A stretch of DNA of 64,000 nt from Neohoeflea coraliihabitans (GCF_019334345.1 NZ_JAHWQX010000003.1:727378-791377), one strand, 5' to 3'. Positions 47,258 to 58,529 are shown, counted from the stretch's first letter. Notes: generated by a model from the sequence alone, not told the origin. Program-made: numbers and translations.

Positions 47258-48817
47258 CTAGCGGTTGAACATCTGGCGGATGCGGCGGCCGTTGCGGATC
47301 ATCTCGAAGCGCAGGAAATAGCCGCCGGCATCGACGGCGCGTTGCAGATCCTCGGCACTCGCCACCACCTCGCCATTGACCTCGGTGAGGATATCGCGGC
47401 GCCGGAAGCCGCGCTCGGCAGCCGGCGAGCGACTGTCGACGTCGGTGATGACAAGGCCGGTGAGCTTGGGCGGCAGGCGCAACTGGCGCAGCAGTTCCGG
47501 TGTCAGCGGCGACACGGTGATGCCGGAAAACGGGTTGTCGCCGGTGATCGCCACCGGCTGCATGCGCATTTTCTCAGGGGTCTTGGCCAGCGTCACCGAC
47601 CGGGTGACGGTGCCGGAGCGGCCGGTAACCGACAGTTCGACCGTGGTGCCGACGGCAACGGTGGCCAGCCGGTAGCCGAGCGCATCGGGATGTTCGACGC
47701 GCTGTCCGTTGAAATGGGTGATGATATCGCCGGGCTCGAGGCCGGCCTTGTCGGCCGGGCTGTCCGGGTCGACGCGCACGATCAGGGCGCCGGAGGCGCG
47801 GGAAAGATCAAGCGCCTCGGCGATGTCGGCGGTGACGCTTTGAAAGGTGGCGCCGATATAGGGCGGGTCGAAGCGCTCGCTGCCGGATTCCGCCGAAAGG
47901 GCGAAGGCGCGCACGAGATTGGCCGGAATGGCAAAGCCGATGCCGTTGGAGCCGCCGGAGCGTGAGAAGATGGCGGTGTTGATGCCGATCAGGTTGCCGT
48001 GCATGTCGACCAGCGCACCCCCCGAATTGCCCGGGTTGATCGCCGCGTCGGTCTGGATGAAGAAGCCGAAATCAGACACGCCGATGCGGTTGCGGGCCAG
48101 CGCCGAGACGATGCCGCTGGTCACTGTCTGGCCGACACCGAAGGGATTGCCGATGGCAAGCACCAGATCGCCGACCTCGAGGGCGTCGGAATCGCCAAAG
48201 GCGATCGAGGGAAAGGTGCCGCCGGCATCGATCTTCAAAACCGCAAGGTCGAAGCGCTCATCCTTGAGCATCACCGTGCTTTCGAATTCGCGGCCATCGG
48301 AGAGCGCGACGCGGATGTCATCGGCGCCGGAGATGACATGGTTGTTGGTGACCACGATGCCGGATTTCTCGATGATCACACCGGAGCCGAGGGAAGACTG
48401 CTTCTGGGTGCGGTTGGGAAGCGAGCGGCCGAAGAACTGCTCGAAGAACGGATCGCCCTGGAACGGGCTGCGCCGTACGACGGTGCGGTCGGCATAGACA
48501 TTGACGACAGCTGGCGCTGTCTGCTTGACCAGGGGCGAAAAGCTCTGGGTGATCTCGGCCCGGCTTTGCGGCACGCGGCGCAGATCGCCGTCGCCGTCCT
48601 GGCGCTGGCCGGCACCCTGCTGCGCCGGCGCTGTGGCATCGGAACTGCCGCGCAGGGTGTCGCGAAAGAGATCGCCGAGTGCTTCAGTGACGCTTTTCTC
48701 CTGCTCCTGAGCCTGCGCGGCCCTGACGCCACCATCACCATCAGAGACGGCGTAAACCAGGAGCGGGGTCAGCAGAACAGCGGTCAGTACAGCTTTCACG
48801 AAACGCGGCATCGGCAT
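47258..48817 (-). CDS. Do-family periplasmic serine protease (DegP/HtrA-like)
   Basis: A 519-residue protease/chaperone with a signal peptide (FVKAVLTAVLLTPLLVYAVS) and the catalytic triad H160 (TNNHV), D190 (ERFDLAVLK) and S265 (NPGNSGGALV). Two PDZ domains follow (IGATFQSVTADIAEALDL; VITDVDSRSPAAERGF). The ATG at 48817 has GAGG upstream. It sits between the ribosomal superoperon terminator and rarA. Confidence 0.95.
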   Translation of the reverse strand: MPMPRFVKAVLTAVLLTPLLVYAVSDGDGGVRAAQAQEQEKSVTEALGDLFRDTLRGSSDATAPAQQGAGQRQDGDGDLRRVPQSRAEITQSFSPLVKQTAPAVVNVYADRTVVRRSPFQGDPFFEQFFGRSLPNRTQKQSSLGSGVIIEKSGIVVTNNHVISGADDIRVALSDGREFESTVMLKDERFDLAVLKIDAGGTFPSIAFGDSDALEVGDLVLAIGNPFGVGQTVTSGIVSALARNRIGVSDFGFFIQTDAAINPGNSGGALVDMHGNLIGINTAIFSRSGGSNGIGFAIPANLVRAFALSAESGSERFDPPYIGATFQSVTADIAEALDLSRASGALIVRVDPDSPADKAGLEPGDIITHFNGQRVEHPDALGYRLATVAVGTTVELSVTGRSGTVTRSVTLAKTPEKMRMQPVAITGDNPFSGITVSPLTPELLRQLRLPPKLTGLVITDVDSRSPAAERGFRRRDILTEVNGEVVASAEDLQRAVDAGGYFLRFEMIRNGRRIRQMFNR

Positions 48818-49025
48818 GTTGTCCTCATTCTTCGCGGCCACCATGGCGGCAGGTCGGCGCCAAAGGGAATCGCGCCCCTTCATGGCAGATTCACGGCAAA
48901 AGCCAAAGGCCGGACCGGGACCGGGCCGAGCGAAGCTGGCCGGGCGGAGCTGCCGTCCGCGCGGCCTTGCGACGACCCGCCCTTCCACCGCTTAGGATGG
49001 GGATGCGACAAGAGCATGGCGGCAC

Positions 49026-49054
49026 GAAAAAGGCCGGGCGCTGGGCCCGGCCTC
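49026..49054 (-). terminator. intrinsic terminator of the ribosomal superoperon
   Basis: On the minus strand AGGCCGGGC pairs perfectly with GCCCGGCCT around a 5-base loop, followed by TTTTT. It lies about 26 bases past the rplQ stop. Confidence 0.95.
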
Positions 49055-49079
49055 TTCGAATTTCCCGATGCGGCTGAAC

Positions 49080-49502
49080 TCAGGCCGCTTCGTTCTCGGC
49101 TTCCGCTTCCAGACGCGCACGATCCTTGGCGCCCTTGGCATCGACGTCGCGATCGATGAATTCGACCACGGCCATCGGCGCATTGTCACCGGCCCGGAAG
49201 CCGGCTTTCATGATGCGGATGTAACCGCCATTGCGCGTCGCGTAACGCGTGGCAATGGTGTCGAACAGCTTGCGCACCGCATCCTGATCCTTGATGCGCG
49301 ACACTGCCTGACGGCGGGCGTGCAGATCGCCGCGCTTGCCCAGCGTCACCAGCTTCTCGACGATCGGACGGATCTCCTTGGCTTTCGGCAAGGTGGTGAC
49401 GATCTGTTCGTGCTCGATCAGCGACGCCGCCATATTGGCGAACATCGCCTTGCGATGGCTGGCGGTGCGGTTCAGTTTGCGGCCGGCTTTTCCGTGGCGC
49501 AT
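49080..49502 (-). CDS. rplQ: 50S ribosomal protein L17
   Basis: The 140-residue product is L17 near the exit tunnel ([40 protein letters not shown]) with a short Glu/Ala-rich tail. It is the last gene of the alpha operon, following rpoA by about 50 bp, and ends before the terminator. Confidence 0.98.
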   Translation of the reverse strand: MRHGKAGRKLNRTASHRKAMFANMAASLIEHEQIVTTLPKAKEIRPIVEKLVTLGKRGDLHARRQAVSRIKDQDAVRKLFDTIATRYATRNGGYIRIMKAGFRAGDNAPMAVVEFIDRDVDAKGAKDRARLEAEAENEAA

Positions 49503-49552
49503 GGCCCTTCTCCTTCACATGCAGGCAGAGACCTGCCGTTTGAATGCGTTGT

Positions 49553-50563
49553 TCAGTATTGATCTTCGTAGCGCTTGGCCAGATCTTCGATGTTTTCCGG
49601 CGGCCAGGACGGCACTTCCATGCCGAGATGCAGGCCCATGGAGGCCAGAACCTCCTTGATCTCGTTCAGCGACTTGCGTCCGAAATTCGGCGTGCGCAGC
49701 ATTTCGGCTTCGGTCTTCTGGATGAGATCGCCGATATAGACGATATTGTCGTTCTTCAGGCAGTTGGCCGAACGCACCGATAGTTCCAGTTCGTCGACCT
49801 TCTTGAGCAGCGCCGGGTTGAAGGCCAGTTCCGCGACGGCTTCTTCCTGGACTTCCTTCTGCGGCTCTTCGAAATTGACGAAGACACCGAGCTGATCCTG
49901 CAGGATGCGCGCCGCATAGGCGACGGCATCTTCACCGCTGACCGAGCCATCGGTTTCCAGCGTCAGGGTCAGCTTGTCATAGTCGAGCACCTGGCCCTCA
50001 CGGGTGTTTTCGACCCGGTAGGAGACCTTCTTGACCGGCGAATACAGGCTATCGACCGGGATGAGACCGATCGGCGCGTCTTCGGCGCGGTTGCGCTCGG
50101 CCGGAACATAGCCCTTGCCGTTGTTGACGGTGAATTCCATGCGGATCTCGGCGCCCTCGTCGAGGGTGCAGAGCTGATGGTCGGGATTGAGGATCTCGAT
50201 GTCGCCAACCGTCTGGATATCACCGGCGCGGACGACACCCGGGCCCTGCTTGCGCACGACCATGCGCTTGGGCTCGTCGCCTTCCATGCTGACGGCGATT
50301 TCCTTGATATTCAGGACGATGTCGGTGACATCTTCGCGAACGCCCGGGATCGACGAGAATTCATGCAGCACGCCGTCGATCTGAACCGCGGTGACGGCGG
50401 CGCCGCGCAGCGAGGAGAGCAGAACGCGGCGCAGGGCGTTGCCGAGCGTCAGGCCGAAGCCACGCTCGAGCGGCTCGGCGACCACGGTCGCCTTGGTGCG
50501 GCCCGAGGAGGAGAACTCGACCTTGTTCGGCTTGATCAGTTCCTGCCAGTTTTTCTGAATCAT
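49553..50563 (-). CDS. rpoA: DNA-directed RNA polymerase alpha subunit
   Basis: The 336-residue alpha subunit: N-terminal assembly domain ([20 protein letters not shown]) and C-terminal DNA-binding domain with [20 protein letters not shown]. The start is the ATG at 50563 reading [18 protein letters not shown], the standard alphaproteobacterial N-terminus. It is between rpsK and rplQ. Confidence 0.98.
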   Translation of the reverse strand: MIQKNWQELIKPNKVEFSSSGRTKATVVAEPLERGFGLTLGNALRRVLLSSLRGAAVTAVQIDGVLHEFSSIPGVREDVTDIVLNIKEIAVSMEGDEPKRMVVRKQGPGVVRAGDIQTVGDIEILNPDHQLCTLDEGAEIRMEFTVNNGKGYVPAERNRAEDAPIGLIPVDSLYSPVKKVSYRVENTREGQVLDYDKLTLTLETDGSVSGEDAVAYAARILQDQLGVFVNFEEPQKEVQEEAVAELAFNPALLKKVDELELSVRSANCLKNDNIVYIGDLIQKTEAEMLRTPNFGRKSLNEIKEVLASMGLHLGMEVPSWPPENIEDLAKRYEDQY

Positions 50564-50661
50564 GATAGTGCCTTCCGTTGCCGCCACCATCCAATCGTGG
50601 CGGTCCAAAGAGAAGAGCCCGCGGCGCTTGTGGCGGCACCGCGGACGGTAAATGTGTCAAA

Positions 50662-51051
50662 TCAGACGCGGCGCTTCTTGCGCGGGCGGCAGCCATTGTG
50701 CGGGATCGGCGTGACGTCACGGATCGAGGTGATCGTGAAGCCGGCGGCCTGCAGGGCGCGAAGCGCCGACTCGCGGCCCGAACCGGGACCGGAGACTTCG
50801 ACTTCCAGCGACTTCATGCCGTGATCCTGCGCCTTCTTGGCAGCGTCTTCCGCCGCCATCTGGGCGGCAAAGGGCGTCGATTTGCGCGAGCCCTTGAAAT
50901 TCTTCAGACCAGCCGAGGACCAGGAAATAGCATTGCCCTGGGCGTCGGTGATGGTGATCATGGTGTTGTTGAACGTCGACTTCACGTGCGCGACGCCAGA
51001 CGAGATGTTCTTGCGTTCGCGACGGCGAACGCGGGCGGCTTCCTTGGCCAT
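50662..51051 (-). CDS. rpsK: 30S ribosomal protein S11
   Basis: The 129-residue product has the S11 core ([20 protein letters not shown], then [20 protein letters not shown]) and ends [13 protein letters not shown]. It lies on the platform of the 30S subunit near the mRNA exit. It follows rpsM by about 117 bp. Confidence 0.98.
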   Translation of the reverse strand: MAKEAARVRRRERKNISSGVAHVKSTFNNTMITITDAQGNAISWSSAGLKNFKGSRKSTPFAAQMAAEDAAKKAQDHGMKSLEVEVSGPGSGRESALRALQAAGFTITSIRDVTPIPHNGCRPRKKRRV

Positions 51052-51168
51052 GTCTTACCCTTTCAACGATATCTGCACCGCCGTAGTGCCAGCGGCTCCA
51101 CCGGAAAGGCAATCCGTTGCACCACGCCCGGGAGCCGGGTCGTGGTTGCGACTTCGATTGCCTGATCC

Positions 51169-51537
51169 TTATTTCTTCTTGCCTGCGATGGCCTTTGCCG
51201 GACCCTTGCGGGTGCGGGCATTGGTGTGCGTGCGCTGACCGCGGACCGGAAGGCCACGACGATGGCGCAGACCGCGATAGCAGCCCAGATCCATCAAACG
51301 CTTCACATTCATCGATTTTTCACGACGCAGGTCGCCTTCGACCTGGTAGTCGCGGTCGATGGTTTCGCGGATCTGCAGAACTTCCGCATCGGAAAGTTCG
51401 TTGACCCGACGTTCCATCGGAATTCCCACCTTCTCCACGATTTCCTGGGCAAACTTGGTGCCGATACCGTGGATGTAGGTCAGCGCGATGACAACGCGCT
51501 TGTTCGTCGGGATGTTGACGCCAGCAATACGGGCCAC
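51169..51537 (-). CDS. rpsM: 30S ribosomal protein S13
   Basis: The 122-residue S13 ([52 protein letters not shown]) starts with GTG at 51537, preceded by GGAG 7 bases upstream; longer frames give no homology. It sits at the 30S head contacting P-site tRNA. The 305-bp gap before it suggests a promoter of its own. Confidence 0.97.
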   Translation of the reverse strand: MARIAGVNIPTNKRVVIALTYIHGIGTKFAQEIVEKVGIPMERRVNELSDAEVLQIRETIDRDYQVEGDLRREKSMNVKRLMDLGCYRGLRHRRGLPVRGQRTHTNARTRKGPAKAIAGKKK

Positions 51538-51842
51538 GCCTGTTCTCCTTGAATTCCGGACCGGAGCCCGGCTTCCTTCCATATCACGGCACAGGGCCGT
51601 GGGTTCTCCGCAGGATCGACCGCACTGGGCGGCGTGATGATCCGAGGTCTCGTCTTTGCGCAATATCGGGCGGAAAACCGGTTTCGACTTTTCCTGAAAT
51701 GCCCGAGAATTCCCGACACGATGAAAACGACCAGTAGCGTATCCCCATTGCCGGGACGACGCGCTGATCGCTCAAGAGTCGCGAGTTGCGCGGTCTTTAG
51801 CGGACTCGGGCGGGTTTCGTCAACCTCCCCGGCTCCGGTAAA
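51538..51842. other. 305-bp gap between adk and rpsM
   Basis: No gene is seen. The gap is long for this superoperon, where most spacers are under 120 bp. It holds a short hairpin (CACGGC/GCCGTG, 51585-51601) near the rpsM start and probably the rpsM-operon promoter and leader. No -35/-10 was clear enough to list. Confidence 0.5.
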
Positions 51843-52433
51843 TTAGGCCGTGGCTGTTGCCAGCACGGCTTCGATCGACTTTGTCACCGCATCGATCGAC
51901 TGCATGCCATCGACGGTGACCAACTTGTCCTTGGCGTAATAGTAGCCGATCAGCGGTGCGGTCTTCTTGTAATATTCCCGCAAACGCTCATCGTAGACCT
52001 CGGCATTATCATCCTTGCGCACCGGCTCACCGGCGGCCCGCGCCTCCTCGGCGCGTTTGAGGATGCGGCCGACCATCGCCTTGTCGTCCACCACCAGTTC
52101 GACCACCACATCGAGCGACAGGCCCTTGGCGGCGAGCATGGCATTGACCGAATCGGCCTGCTGCAGCGTGCGCGGATAGCCATCGAGGATGAACCCCCGC
52201 TGGCAATCGGCGGCGTCGATGCGCTCGGAGACGATGGCATTGACGATGTCGTCGGACACCAGTTCGCCAGCTTCCATCACCGCCTTGGCCTTGCGCCCGA
52301 CCTCGGTCTGCGCCTTGACGGCAGCCCGCAGCATGTCACCGGTGGACAGTTGCGGGATGCCCAGCTTGTCGACCAGCCGCTGCGCCTGCGTCCCCTTGCC
52401 GGCGCCGGGTGGTCCCAAAAGAATCAGCCTCAT
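51843..52433 (-). CDS. adk: adenylate kinase
   Basis: Interconverts AMP, ATP and ADP. The 196-residue product has P-loop [17 protein letters not shown]-site [11 protein letters not shown] and a short LID; the long zinc-type LID of about 215-residue enzymes is absent, as usual in alphaproteobacteria. It overlaps the secY stop by 4 bp. Confidence 0.97.
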   Translation of the reverse strand: MRLILLGPPGAGKGTQAQRLVDKLGIPQLSTGDMLRAAVKAQTEVGRKAKAVMEAGELVSDDIVNAIVSERIDAADCQRGFILDGYPRTLQQADSVNAMLAAKGLSLDVVVELVVDDKAMVGRILKRAEEARAAGEPVRKDDNAEVYDERLREYYKKTAPLIGYYYAKDKLVTVDGMQSIDAVTKSIEAVLATATA

Positions 52434-53770
52434 CGTCCCCTCTTTCCTCCCTGCAACTTCGACTTCTTGATCAGCCCCTCATATTGCTGCGCAATCAGAT
52501 GACCCTGAATCTGCGCCACCGTGTCGAGCGTCACGCTGACGACGATCAGCAGCGAGGTGCCGCCGAGATAGAACGGCACGCCGGTCTGGGCGATCAGAAA
52601 CTCCGGCAACAGGCAGACGATGACCAGGTAGATAGCGCCGACGACCGTGATGCGGGTGAGCACATAATCGATGTAGTTGGCGGTACGCTCGCCGGGACGG
52701 ATGCCCGGAATGAAGCCGCCATGCTGCTTGAGATTGTCGGCGGTGTCCTTCGGATTGAAGACGATCGCCGTGTAGAAAAACGCGAAGAAGGCAATCATCG
52801 CCGCATAGAGCAGCATGTAGAGCGGCTGACCATGGCCGAGCGAGGCCAGTGCCGCCGTCGCCCAGCCGGGCAGCTCGGTGGTGTTGGAGAACCCAGCCAG
52901 CGTCGCCGGCAGCAAAAGCAGCGACGAGGCGAAGATCGGCGGGATGACACCGGCGGTGTTGAGCTTCAGCGGCAGGTGCGAGGTGTTGCCCTGGGCCATG
53001 CGCGAGCCGACCTGGCGCTTGGGATACTGGATCAACAGGCGCCGCTGGGCGCGCTCGATGAAGACGATGAAGGCGATGACGAGGACGGCGACGACGAGAA
53101 CGCCGATGATGATGCCGGTCGACAGGGCGCCGGTCCGGCCCAGCTCGAGCGTTCCGGCCAGCGCGCCCGGCAGGGCGGCAACGATGCCGGCAAAGATGAT
53201 CAGCGAAATGCCGTTGCCGATGCCGCGCGAGGTGATCTGCTCGCCGAGCCACATCAGGAACATCGTGCCGCCAACCAGGGTGATGACCGTCGAGATGCGG
53301 AAGAACCAGCCCGGATCGGTGGCGATGTTGTTGGCCGATTCCAGGCCGACGGCGATGCCGTAGGCCTGCAGGGTGCCGAGCAGAACGGTGCCGTAGCGGG
53401 TGTACTGGTTGATGACCTTGCGGCCCTGCTCGCCTTCCTTCTTCAGCTGCTCGAGGGTCGGGACGACCGAGGTCATCAGCTGAATGATGATCGAAGCGGA
53501 GATGTAGGGCATGATGCCGAGGGCAAAGATCGCCATGCGCTCGACGGCACCGCCGGAAAACATGTTGAAGAGACCGAGAATGCCGCCCGCCTGGCCCTGA
53601 AAGGCCTGGGCGAACGCCTCGGGATTGATGCCGGGCAATGGAATGTAGGTGCCGAGCCGATAGACCAAAAGCGCACCCAGCGTGAACCAGATGCGCTTCT
53701 TGAGATCCTCGGCCTTGGCGAAGGCGGAAAAATTCAGATTTGCTGCGAGCTGTTCGGCGGCTGATGCCAT
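52430..53770 (-). CDS. secY: protein translocase subunit SecY
   Basis: The protein-conducting channel of the Sec translocon, 446 residues with ten TM helices. Signatures: [20 protein letters not shown] (plug region), [32 protein letters not shown] and [20 protein letters not shown]. The ATG at 53770 has GGAG upstream. It overlaps adk by 4 bp and follows rplO after a 190-bp gap. Confidence 0.98.
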   Translation of the reverse strand: MASAAEQLAANLNFSAFAKAEDLKKRIWFTLGALLVYRLGTYIPLPGINPEAFAQAFQGQAGGILGLFNMFSGGAVERMAIFALGIMPYISASIIIQLMTSVVPTLEQLKKEGEQGRKVINQYTRYGTVLLGTLQAYGIAVGLESANNIATDPGWFFRISTVITLVGGTMFLMWLGEQITSRGIGNGISLIIFAGIVAALPGALAGTLELGRTGALSTGIIIGVLVVAVLVIAFIVFIERAQRRLLIQYPKRQVGSRMAQGNTSHLPLKLNTAGVIPPIFASSLLLLPATLAGFSNTTELPGWATAALASLGHGQPLYMLLYAAMIAFFAFFYTAIVFNPKDTADNLKQHGGFIPGIRPGERTANYIDYVLTRITVVGAIYLVIVCLLPEFLIAQTGVPFYLGGTSLLIVVSVTLDTVAQIQGHLIAQQYEGLIKKSKLQGGKRGR

Positions 53771-53921
53771 GGAGATCTCCAAGCTTCGTCCGGCCCCGGG
53801 ACGAGTGGCCCTGCCGGCGATGCGAATTCCAAAAAGGCGGCGGTCCGGTGACGATCCTGCCGCACCCCCTCGCCTGCCCCGATATGCCGGTGCGTCGCAC
53901 CGACCAGACCCATATGGGTGA

Positions 53922-53951
53922 AAAGCCGCCCGATGTGAAGCACCGGGCGGC
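53922..53951 (-). terminator. terminator-like hairpin between rplO and secY
   Basis: On the minus strand GCCGCCCG and CGGGCGGC pair around an 11-base loop, followed by TTTTC, starting about 10 bases past the rplO stop. It may attenuate readthrough into secY. Confidence 0.6.
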
Positions 53952-53960
53952 CTGAAATGC

Positions 53961-54434
53961 CTAGTCGGCCGACTTGGCGGCAGGCAGTTCGATCGAACCG
54001 CCGGCCTTTTCGATCTTTTCGACCGCGGATTTCGAGGCACCGGCGACCTTGAGGGTCAGCTTGGCCTTGAGATCGCCATCGGCCAGAACGCGCACGCCAT
54101 CCTTGACGCGGCGAATGACACCGGCAGCCTTCAGGGCGTCGGCATCGATGTCCTTCTTGGCATCGAGCTTGCCGGCATCGATCGCCGTCTGGATACGACC
54201 GAGCGAGACGACCGTGAAGTCCTTGGCAAAGATGTTGGTGAAGCCGCGCTTGGGCAGACGCCGGTAGATCGGCATCTGGCCGCCCTCGTAGCCCTTGATG
54301 GCAACGCCGCTGCGCGACTTCTGACCCTTGACGCCGCGACCACCGGTCTTGCCGGTGCCCGAGCCGATGCCGCGACCGACGCGCTTGCGCGAGTGGGTGG
54401 CGCCTTCGTTGTCGCGAATTTCGTTGAGTTTCAT
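53961..54434 (-). CDS. rplO: 50S ribosomal protein L15
   Basis: The 157-residue L15 has [38 protein letters not shown] and [23 protein letters not shown] C-terminal sequence (here [20 protein letters not shown]). The start at 54434 follows rpmD by 16 bp. The spc-operon order rpsE-rpmD-rplO-secY is standard. Confidence 0.97.
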   Translation of the reverse strand: MKLNEIRDNEGATHSRKRVGRGIGSGTGKTGGRGVKGQKSRSGVAIKGYEGGQMPIYRRLPKRGFTNIFAKDFTVVSLGRIQTAIDAGKLDAKKDIDADALKAAGVIRRVKDGVRVLADGDLKAKLTLKVAGASKSAVEKIEKAGGSIELPAAKSAD

Positions 54435-54450
54435 GTTCGCTGCTCCCAAA

Positions 54451-54651
54451 TCACTTCTCGTCCACAACGCGGACGAGGTGGCTGACGGTGCGAATCATGC
54501 CGCGCACGGAAGGCGTATCCTCGAGCGTGCGGCGGCGATGCATCTTGTTCAATCCCAGTCCGATCAGCGTCTGACGCTGCGAACCCGGGCGACGGATCGG
54601 ACTGCCGGTCTGTTCGACAGTGATCGTCTTTCCTTTTTTGGATTCAGCCAT
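54451..54651 (-). CDS. rpmD: 50S ribosomal protein L30
   Basis: A 66-residue L30 with [20 protein letters not shown] and [20 protein letters not shown], the family core. It follows rpsE by about 38 bp and precedes rplO. Confidence 0.97.
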   Translation of the reverse strand: MAESKKGKTITVEQTGSPIRRPGSQRQTLIGLGLNKMHRRRTLEDTPSVRGMIRTVSHLVRVVDEK

Positions 54652-54689
54652 TTTCCGGCTCCCTCAAAAAGTCAGGCAGAACGCCCGGA

Positions 54690-55250
54690 TTATTCTTCGT
54701 TGCCGACAATCGAGGCGCGGCGCGACTGCAGCGTGGCGTATTTCATGCCGCGCTGGGCCGCGATGTCCTTCGGATGCATCTGGTTCTTCAGAGCATCGAA
54801 GGTGGCACGCACCATGTTGTAGGGGTTGGACGAACCGGTCGACTTGGCAACAACGTCATGGACGCCGAGCGTCTCGAAGACGGCGCGCATCGGACCACCG
54901 GCGATGATGCCAGTACCGGCCTTGGCCGAACGAAGGAGCACCTTGCCGGCGCCGTGGCGGCCATGCACATCATGATGCAGGGTGCGGCCCGAACGCAGCG
55001 GCACGAAGATCAGTTCGCGCTTGGCAGCTTCGGTCGCCTTGCGGATGGCTTCCGGCACTTCGCGCGCCTTGCCATGACCGAAACCGACGCGACCCTTCTG
55101 GTCACCGACCACGACGAGGGCGGCAAAACCGAAACGGCGGCCGCCCTTGACGACCTTGGCAACGCGGTTGATGTGAACCAGCTTGTCGACGAATTCGCTG
55201 TCGCGCTCGTCGTCACGACCGCGATTGTCGCGGCGTCCTTCTCTTGCCAT
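54690..55250 (-). CDS. rpsE: 30S ribosomal protein S5
   Basis: The 186-residue S5 has a charged N-terminal tail ([20 protein letters not shown]), then the double-stranded RNA-binding fold [20 protein letters not shown] and the [20 protein letters not shown] region. It lies at the 30S mRNA entry site and affects decoding accuracy. Confidence 0.98.
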   Translation of the reverse strand: MAREGRRDNRGRDDERDSEFVDKLVHINRVAKVVKGGRRFGFAALVVVGDQKGRVGFGHGKAREVPEAIRKATEAAKRELIFVPLRSGRTLHHDVHGRHGAGKVLLRSAKAGTGIIAGGPMRAVFETLGVHDVVAKSTGSSNPYNMVRATFDALKNQMHPKDIAAQRGMKYATLQSRRASIVGNEE

Positions 55251-55291
55251 TGTCCTTTTCCTTTTTCTTTTCCGGAATCAATCGGCTGTTG

Positions 55292-55654
55292 TTAGAATGA
55301 GAGACCGCCCTCGCGGGCAGCATCGGCGAGGGCCTTGACGCGGCCATGAAAGATGAAGGCGCCGCGGTCGAACACCACTTCCTTGACGCCGGCAGCCGTC
55401 GCCCGCTCGGCGATCAGTTTGCCGACCGCCTCGGCAGCGGCAACATCGGCACCGGTCTTGAGCTTGTCGCGCAGACCCGCATCGAGCGTTGAAGCTGCGG
55501 CAAGCGTGCGCCCGGCGGCATCGTCGATGACCTGAACATAGATGTTCTTGGACGAGCGATGCACGGACAGGCGCGGACGACCGTTCGCAACCTTCTTGAG
55601 TTGACGGCGCACGCGGGCGGAGCGACGCGTAAGCGCTTGTTTGTTGGTAGCCAT
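55292..55654 (-). CDS. rplR: 50S ribosomal protein L18
   Basis: A 120-residue L18 that binds 5S rRNA. Family segments: [18 protein letters not shown] and the C-terminal [20 protein letters not shown]. Spacing to rpsE is about 40 bp. Confidence 0.98.
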   Translation of the reverse strand: MATNKQALTRRSARVRRQLKKVANGRPRLSVHRSSKNIYVQVIDDAAGRTLAAASTLDAGLRDKLKTGADVAAAEAVGKLIAERATAAGVKEVVFDRGAFIFHGRVKALADAAREGGLSF

Positions 55655-55666
55655 TTCGCGTCTTCC

Positions 55667-56200
55667 TTACTTCTTCTTGCCTTCCTTGCGGACAATCCGC
55701 TCCTCGGCATATTTGACGCCCTTGCCCTTGTAGGGCTCCGGCGGACGGTAGCTGCGGATTTCCGCGGCAGCCTGGCCAAGGACCTGCTTGTCGACGCCGT
55801 TGAGAACGATCTCAGTCGGCTTCGGGCAGGCAATCGAGATGCCTTCCGGCGGCTGATAGACCACATCGTGGCTAAAGCCAAGCGCCAGTTGCAGGTTCTT
55901 TCCCTGCATGGTGGCGCGGTAGCCAACGCCGTTGATCTCGAGCTTGCGCTCGAAGCCATCCTTCACGCCGGTGAAGATATTGGCGATCATCGTGCGCGAC
56001 ATGCCCCACTTGGAGCGGGCATCCTTGGAATCGTCGACAGGAGCGACGACGACTTCGTTGTTTTCGAGCTTCAGCGACACTTCGTCATTGGCGACGTAGG
56101 TCAACTCGCCCTTCGGGCCCTTGGCTACGACTTTCTGGCCGTCAATGGTGGCCGTCACGCCGTCGGGAACCGAAATGGGTTTCTTGCCGATACGAGACAT
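55667..56200 (-). CDS. rplF: 50S ribosomal protein L6
   Basis: A 177-residue L6 with [15 protein letters not shown] at the start, [20 protein letters not shown] and the C-terminal [20 protein letters not shown]. It binds near the factor site of the 50S subunit. Confidence 0.98.
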   Translation of the reverse strand: MSRIGKKPISVPDGVTATIDGQKVVAKGPKGELTYVANDEVSLKLENNEVVVAPVDDSKDARSKWGMSRTMIANIFTGVKDGFERKLEINGVGYRATMQGKNLQLALGFSHDVVYQPPEGISIACPKPTEIVLNGVDKQVLGQAAAEIRSYRPPEPYKGKGVKYAEERIVRKEGKKK

Positions 56201-56239
56201 TTTTCAAACCTGTCTGTTCGAGTTTCGGGTTCAGCGCGA

Positions 56240-56638
56240 TCAGAAGATCGAGCAGAGAACCTCGCCACCAACATTCTGCTCACGCGCCTGGTGATCGGCC
56301 AACACGCCCTTCGGGGTCGAAAGGATGGTGATGCCGAGACCGTTGGCGACCTGCGGAATGGACTTGACCGAGACGTAGACCCGACGGCCGGGCTTGGACA
56401 CGCGCGCGATTTCGCGAATGACCGGAGCGCCTTCGTGGTACTTCAGCTCGATGCTGATTTCCGACTTGCCGTTGTCGAACGAGGTTTCCGAATAGCCGCG
56501 GATATATCCTTCGGCCTGGAGAACATCGAGAACGCGGGCCCGGAGCTTGGAAGCCGGGGTGGAAACGGAGGATTTCCGACGGGAAATTCCGTTACGGATA
56601 CGGGTGAGCATATCGCCCAGCGGATCAGACATTGCCAT
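56240..56638 (-). CDS. rpsH: 30S ribosomal protein S8
   Basis: A 132-residue S8 ([60 protein letters not shown]). S8 nucleates the 30S central domain and in E. coli represses the spc operon by binding its mRNA; that regulation is inferred here only by homology. Confidence 0.98.
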   Translation of the reverse strand: MAMSDPLGDMLTRIRNGISRRKSSVSTPASKLRARVLDVLQAEGYIRGYSETSFDNGKSEISIELKYHEGAPVIREIARVSKPGRRVYVSVKSIPQVANGLGITILSTPKGVLADHQAREQNVGGEVLCSIF

Positions 56639-56650
56639 GGTTGCGGCTCC

Positions 56651-56956
56651 TTACCAGCTCGACTTGACAAGACCCGGCACCTTGCCGAGCGACCCGAGTT
56701 CACGCAGCGCGATACGCGACATCCGCAGCTTGCGGTAGTAGGCGCGCGGGCGGCCGGTGACTTCGCAGCGGTTGCGAATGCGGGTCTTGGAGCTGTTGCG
56801 CGGCATTTCAGCCAGCTTCAGCGTGGCGCGGAACCGCTCTTCGATCGGCAGCTCACGATTGCTGACGACCTCCTTCAGAGCGGCGCGCTTTTCAGCGTCG
56901 CGGGCGACCAGCTTGCGGCGGCGCTTGTTCTTTTCGATAGCGCTGACTTTCGCCAT
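56651..56956 (-). CDS. rpsN: 30S ribosomal protein S14
   Basis: A 101-residue S14 of the zinc-independent long form: it lacks the CxxC pairs of the short type (C only in [18 protein letters not shown]). It follows rplE by 33 bp and precedes rpsH. Confidence 0.97.
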   Translation of the reverse strand: MAKVSAIEKNKRRRKLVARDAEKRAALKEVVSNRELPIEERFRATLKLAEMPRNSSKTRIRNRCEVTGRPRAYYRKLRMSRIALRELGSLGKVPGLVKSSW

Positions 56957-56989
56957 ATCGGTTTTCCTTTTTTACGAATGCCGTAACGG

Positions 56990-57547
56990 TTACTGACGGA
57001 ACGGGAAGTTGAACGCCTTCAACAGCGCCCGGGCTTCGTCGTCGGTGCTTGCCGTCGTACAAACGATGATGTCCATGCCCCAGATCTGATCAACCTTGTC
57101 GTAGTTGATCTCCGGAAACACGATGTGTTCCTTGATGCCCATGGCAAAATTGCCGCGGCCATCGAAGCTCTTCGGGTTCAGGCCGCGGAAATCGCGAACG
57201 CGCGGCAGCGCGATGTTGATCAGGCGATCCATGAATTCGTACATGCGGACATTGCGCAAGGTGACCTTGGCGCCGATCGGCATGTCTTCGCGCAGCTTGA
57301 AGCCGGCAATGGAATTGCGGGCGCGGGTGATCACCGGACGCTGACCGGCGATCGCCGCCAGGTCCTCGGCGGCAACAGCCGGCTTCTTGGAGTCTGCCGT
57401 CGATTCACCGATGCCCATGTTGATGACAATCTTGTCAACGCGCGGGATCTGCATCTCGTTGGCATAGCCGAACTCTTCGCGCAGCTTGGTGCGGATGGTG
57501 TTGACGTATTCCGTCTTCAACCGCGGCTCATACTTGGTGTCAGCCAT
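56990..57547 (-). CDS. rplE: 50S ribosomal protein L5
   Basis: A 185-residue L5 that binds 5S rRNA and touches P-site t[63 protein letters not shown]. The ATG at 57547 overlaps the rplX stop region by 8 bp. Confidence 0.98.
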   Translation of the reverse strand: MADTKYEPRLKTEYVNTIRTKLREEFGYANEMQIPRVDKIVINMGIGESTADSKKPAVAAEDLAAIAGQRPVITRARNSIAGFKLREDMPIGAKVTLRNVRMYEFMDRLINIALPRVRDFRGLNPKSFDGRGNFAMGIKEHIVFPEINYDKVDQIWGMDIIVCTTASTDDEARALLKAFNFPFRQ

Positions 57548-57851
57548 CGATGACTTCTCCCGAACGCTTGGCAACGCGCACCTTCTTGTCACCATCGACC
57601 TTGAAACCGACGCGGGTCGGCTTGCCGTCCTTGGGATCGGCAATGGCGAGGTTCGACAGGTGGATCGGCGCTTCCTTGTTGATGATGCCGGCTTCCTGGC
57701 TCTGCGTCTGGCGCTGGTGGCGCTTGACGACATTGATGCCCTGAACGACGGCGCGGTCTTCCTTCGGCATGACGGCCACGACATCGCCGGTGCGGCCCTT
57801 GTCCTTGCCGGCGAGAACGACGACCTTGTCGCCTTTGCGGATCTTCTGCAC
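57540..57851 (-). CDS. rplX: 50S ribosomal protein L24
   Basis: A 103-residue L24 with the KOW motif [20 protein letters not shown] and [20 protein letters not shown]. It is an early assembly protein of the 50S subunit. It overlaps rplE by 8 bp and follows rplN by 11 bp. Confidence 0.97.
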   Translation of the reverse strand: MQKIRKGDKVVVLAGKDKGRTGDVVAVMPKEDRAVVQGINVVKRHQRQTQSQEAGIINKEAPIHLSNLAIADPKDGKPTRVGFKVDGDKKVRVAKRSGEVIDG

Positions 57852-57862
57852 AGCTTTTCTCC

Positions 57863-58231
57863 TCAGAGCACTTCGGGGGCCAGCGAGATGATCTTCATGT
57901 GGCGCTTGCCACGAAGTTCACGCGGCACCGGGCCGAAGATGCGGGTGCCAACCGGCTCTTTGTTGTTGTTGACCAGGACGGCGGCATTGCCGTCGAAGCG
58001 GATGACGGTGCCATCGGCGCGGCGGATATCCTTGGCGGTGCGAACCACGACCGCCTTCATGACGTCGCCCTTCTTGACGCGGCCGCGCGGGATCGCTTCC
58101 TTCACCGACACCACGATGATGTCGCCGACCGAAGCGTATTTGCGCTTTGAACCGCCCAGCACCTTGATGCACTGAACACGACGGGCGCCGGAATTGTCGG
58201 CGACCTCGAGGTTTGTTTGCATCTGAATCAT
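57863..58231 (-). CDS. rplN: 50S ribosomal protein L14
   Basis: A 122-residue L14, matching the usual length: [20 protein letters not shown] at the start, [20 protein letters not shown] in the middle and [16 protein letters not shown] end ([10 protein letters not shown]). It forms an intersubunit bridge of the ribosome. Confidence 0.98.
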   Translation of the reverse strand: MIQMQTNLEVADNSGARRVQCIKVLGGSKRKYASVGDIIVVSVKEAIPRGRVKKGDVMKAVVVRTAKDIRRADGTVIRFDGNAAVLVNNNKEPVGTRIFGPVPRELRGKRHMKIISLAPEVL

Positions 58232-58289
58232 GACGGGATGCCTTCTTCTATTGGCCGATGGTCAGAACCAGCGGCGTTGACTGCTGTCG

Positions 58290-58529
58290 TTATACCTGGT
58301 CGGCGGAAATGACCGACCAGCACTTGTCCTTGGAGATCGGCGCACATTCCTGGATGAACACATTGTCACCCACCTTGTGCGCGTTGCTCTCGTCATGCGC
58401 CTTGTACTTCTTGGAGCGACGGACCGTTTTCTGAAACATCGGGTGCGCGAAACGGCGCTCGACGCGGACAACGACGGTCTTGTCGTTCTTGTCGCTTACA
58501 ACGACGCCCTGCAGGATGCGTTTTGGCAT
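58290..58529 (-). CDS. rpsQ: 30S ribosomal protein S17
   Basis: A 79-residue S17 ([53 protein letters not shown]). The start is at the ATG at 58529, 14 bp after rpmC. It binds 16S rRNA helix 11 during early assembly. Confidence 0.97.
   Translation of the reverse strand: MPKRILQGVVVSDKNDKTVVVRVERRFAHPMFQKTVRRSKKYKAHDESNAHKVGDNVFIQECAPISKDKCWSVISADQV

Noticed and set aside
51843..52433. Adenylate kinase thought to be truncated
   Set aside because: At 196 residues it simply lacks the long LID, which is normal for alphaproteobacterial enzymes; start, P-loop and end are intact.
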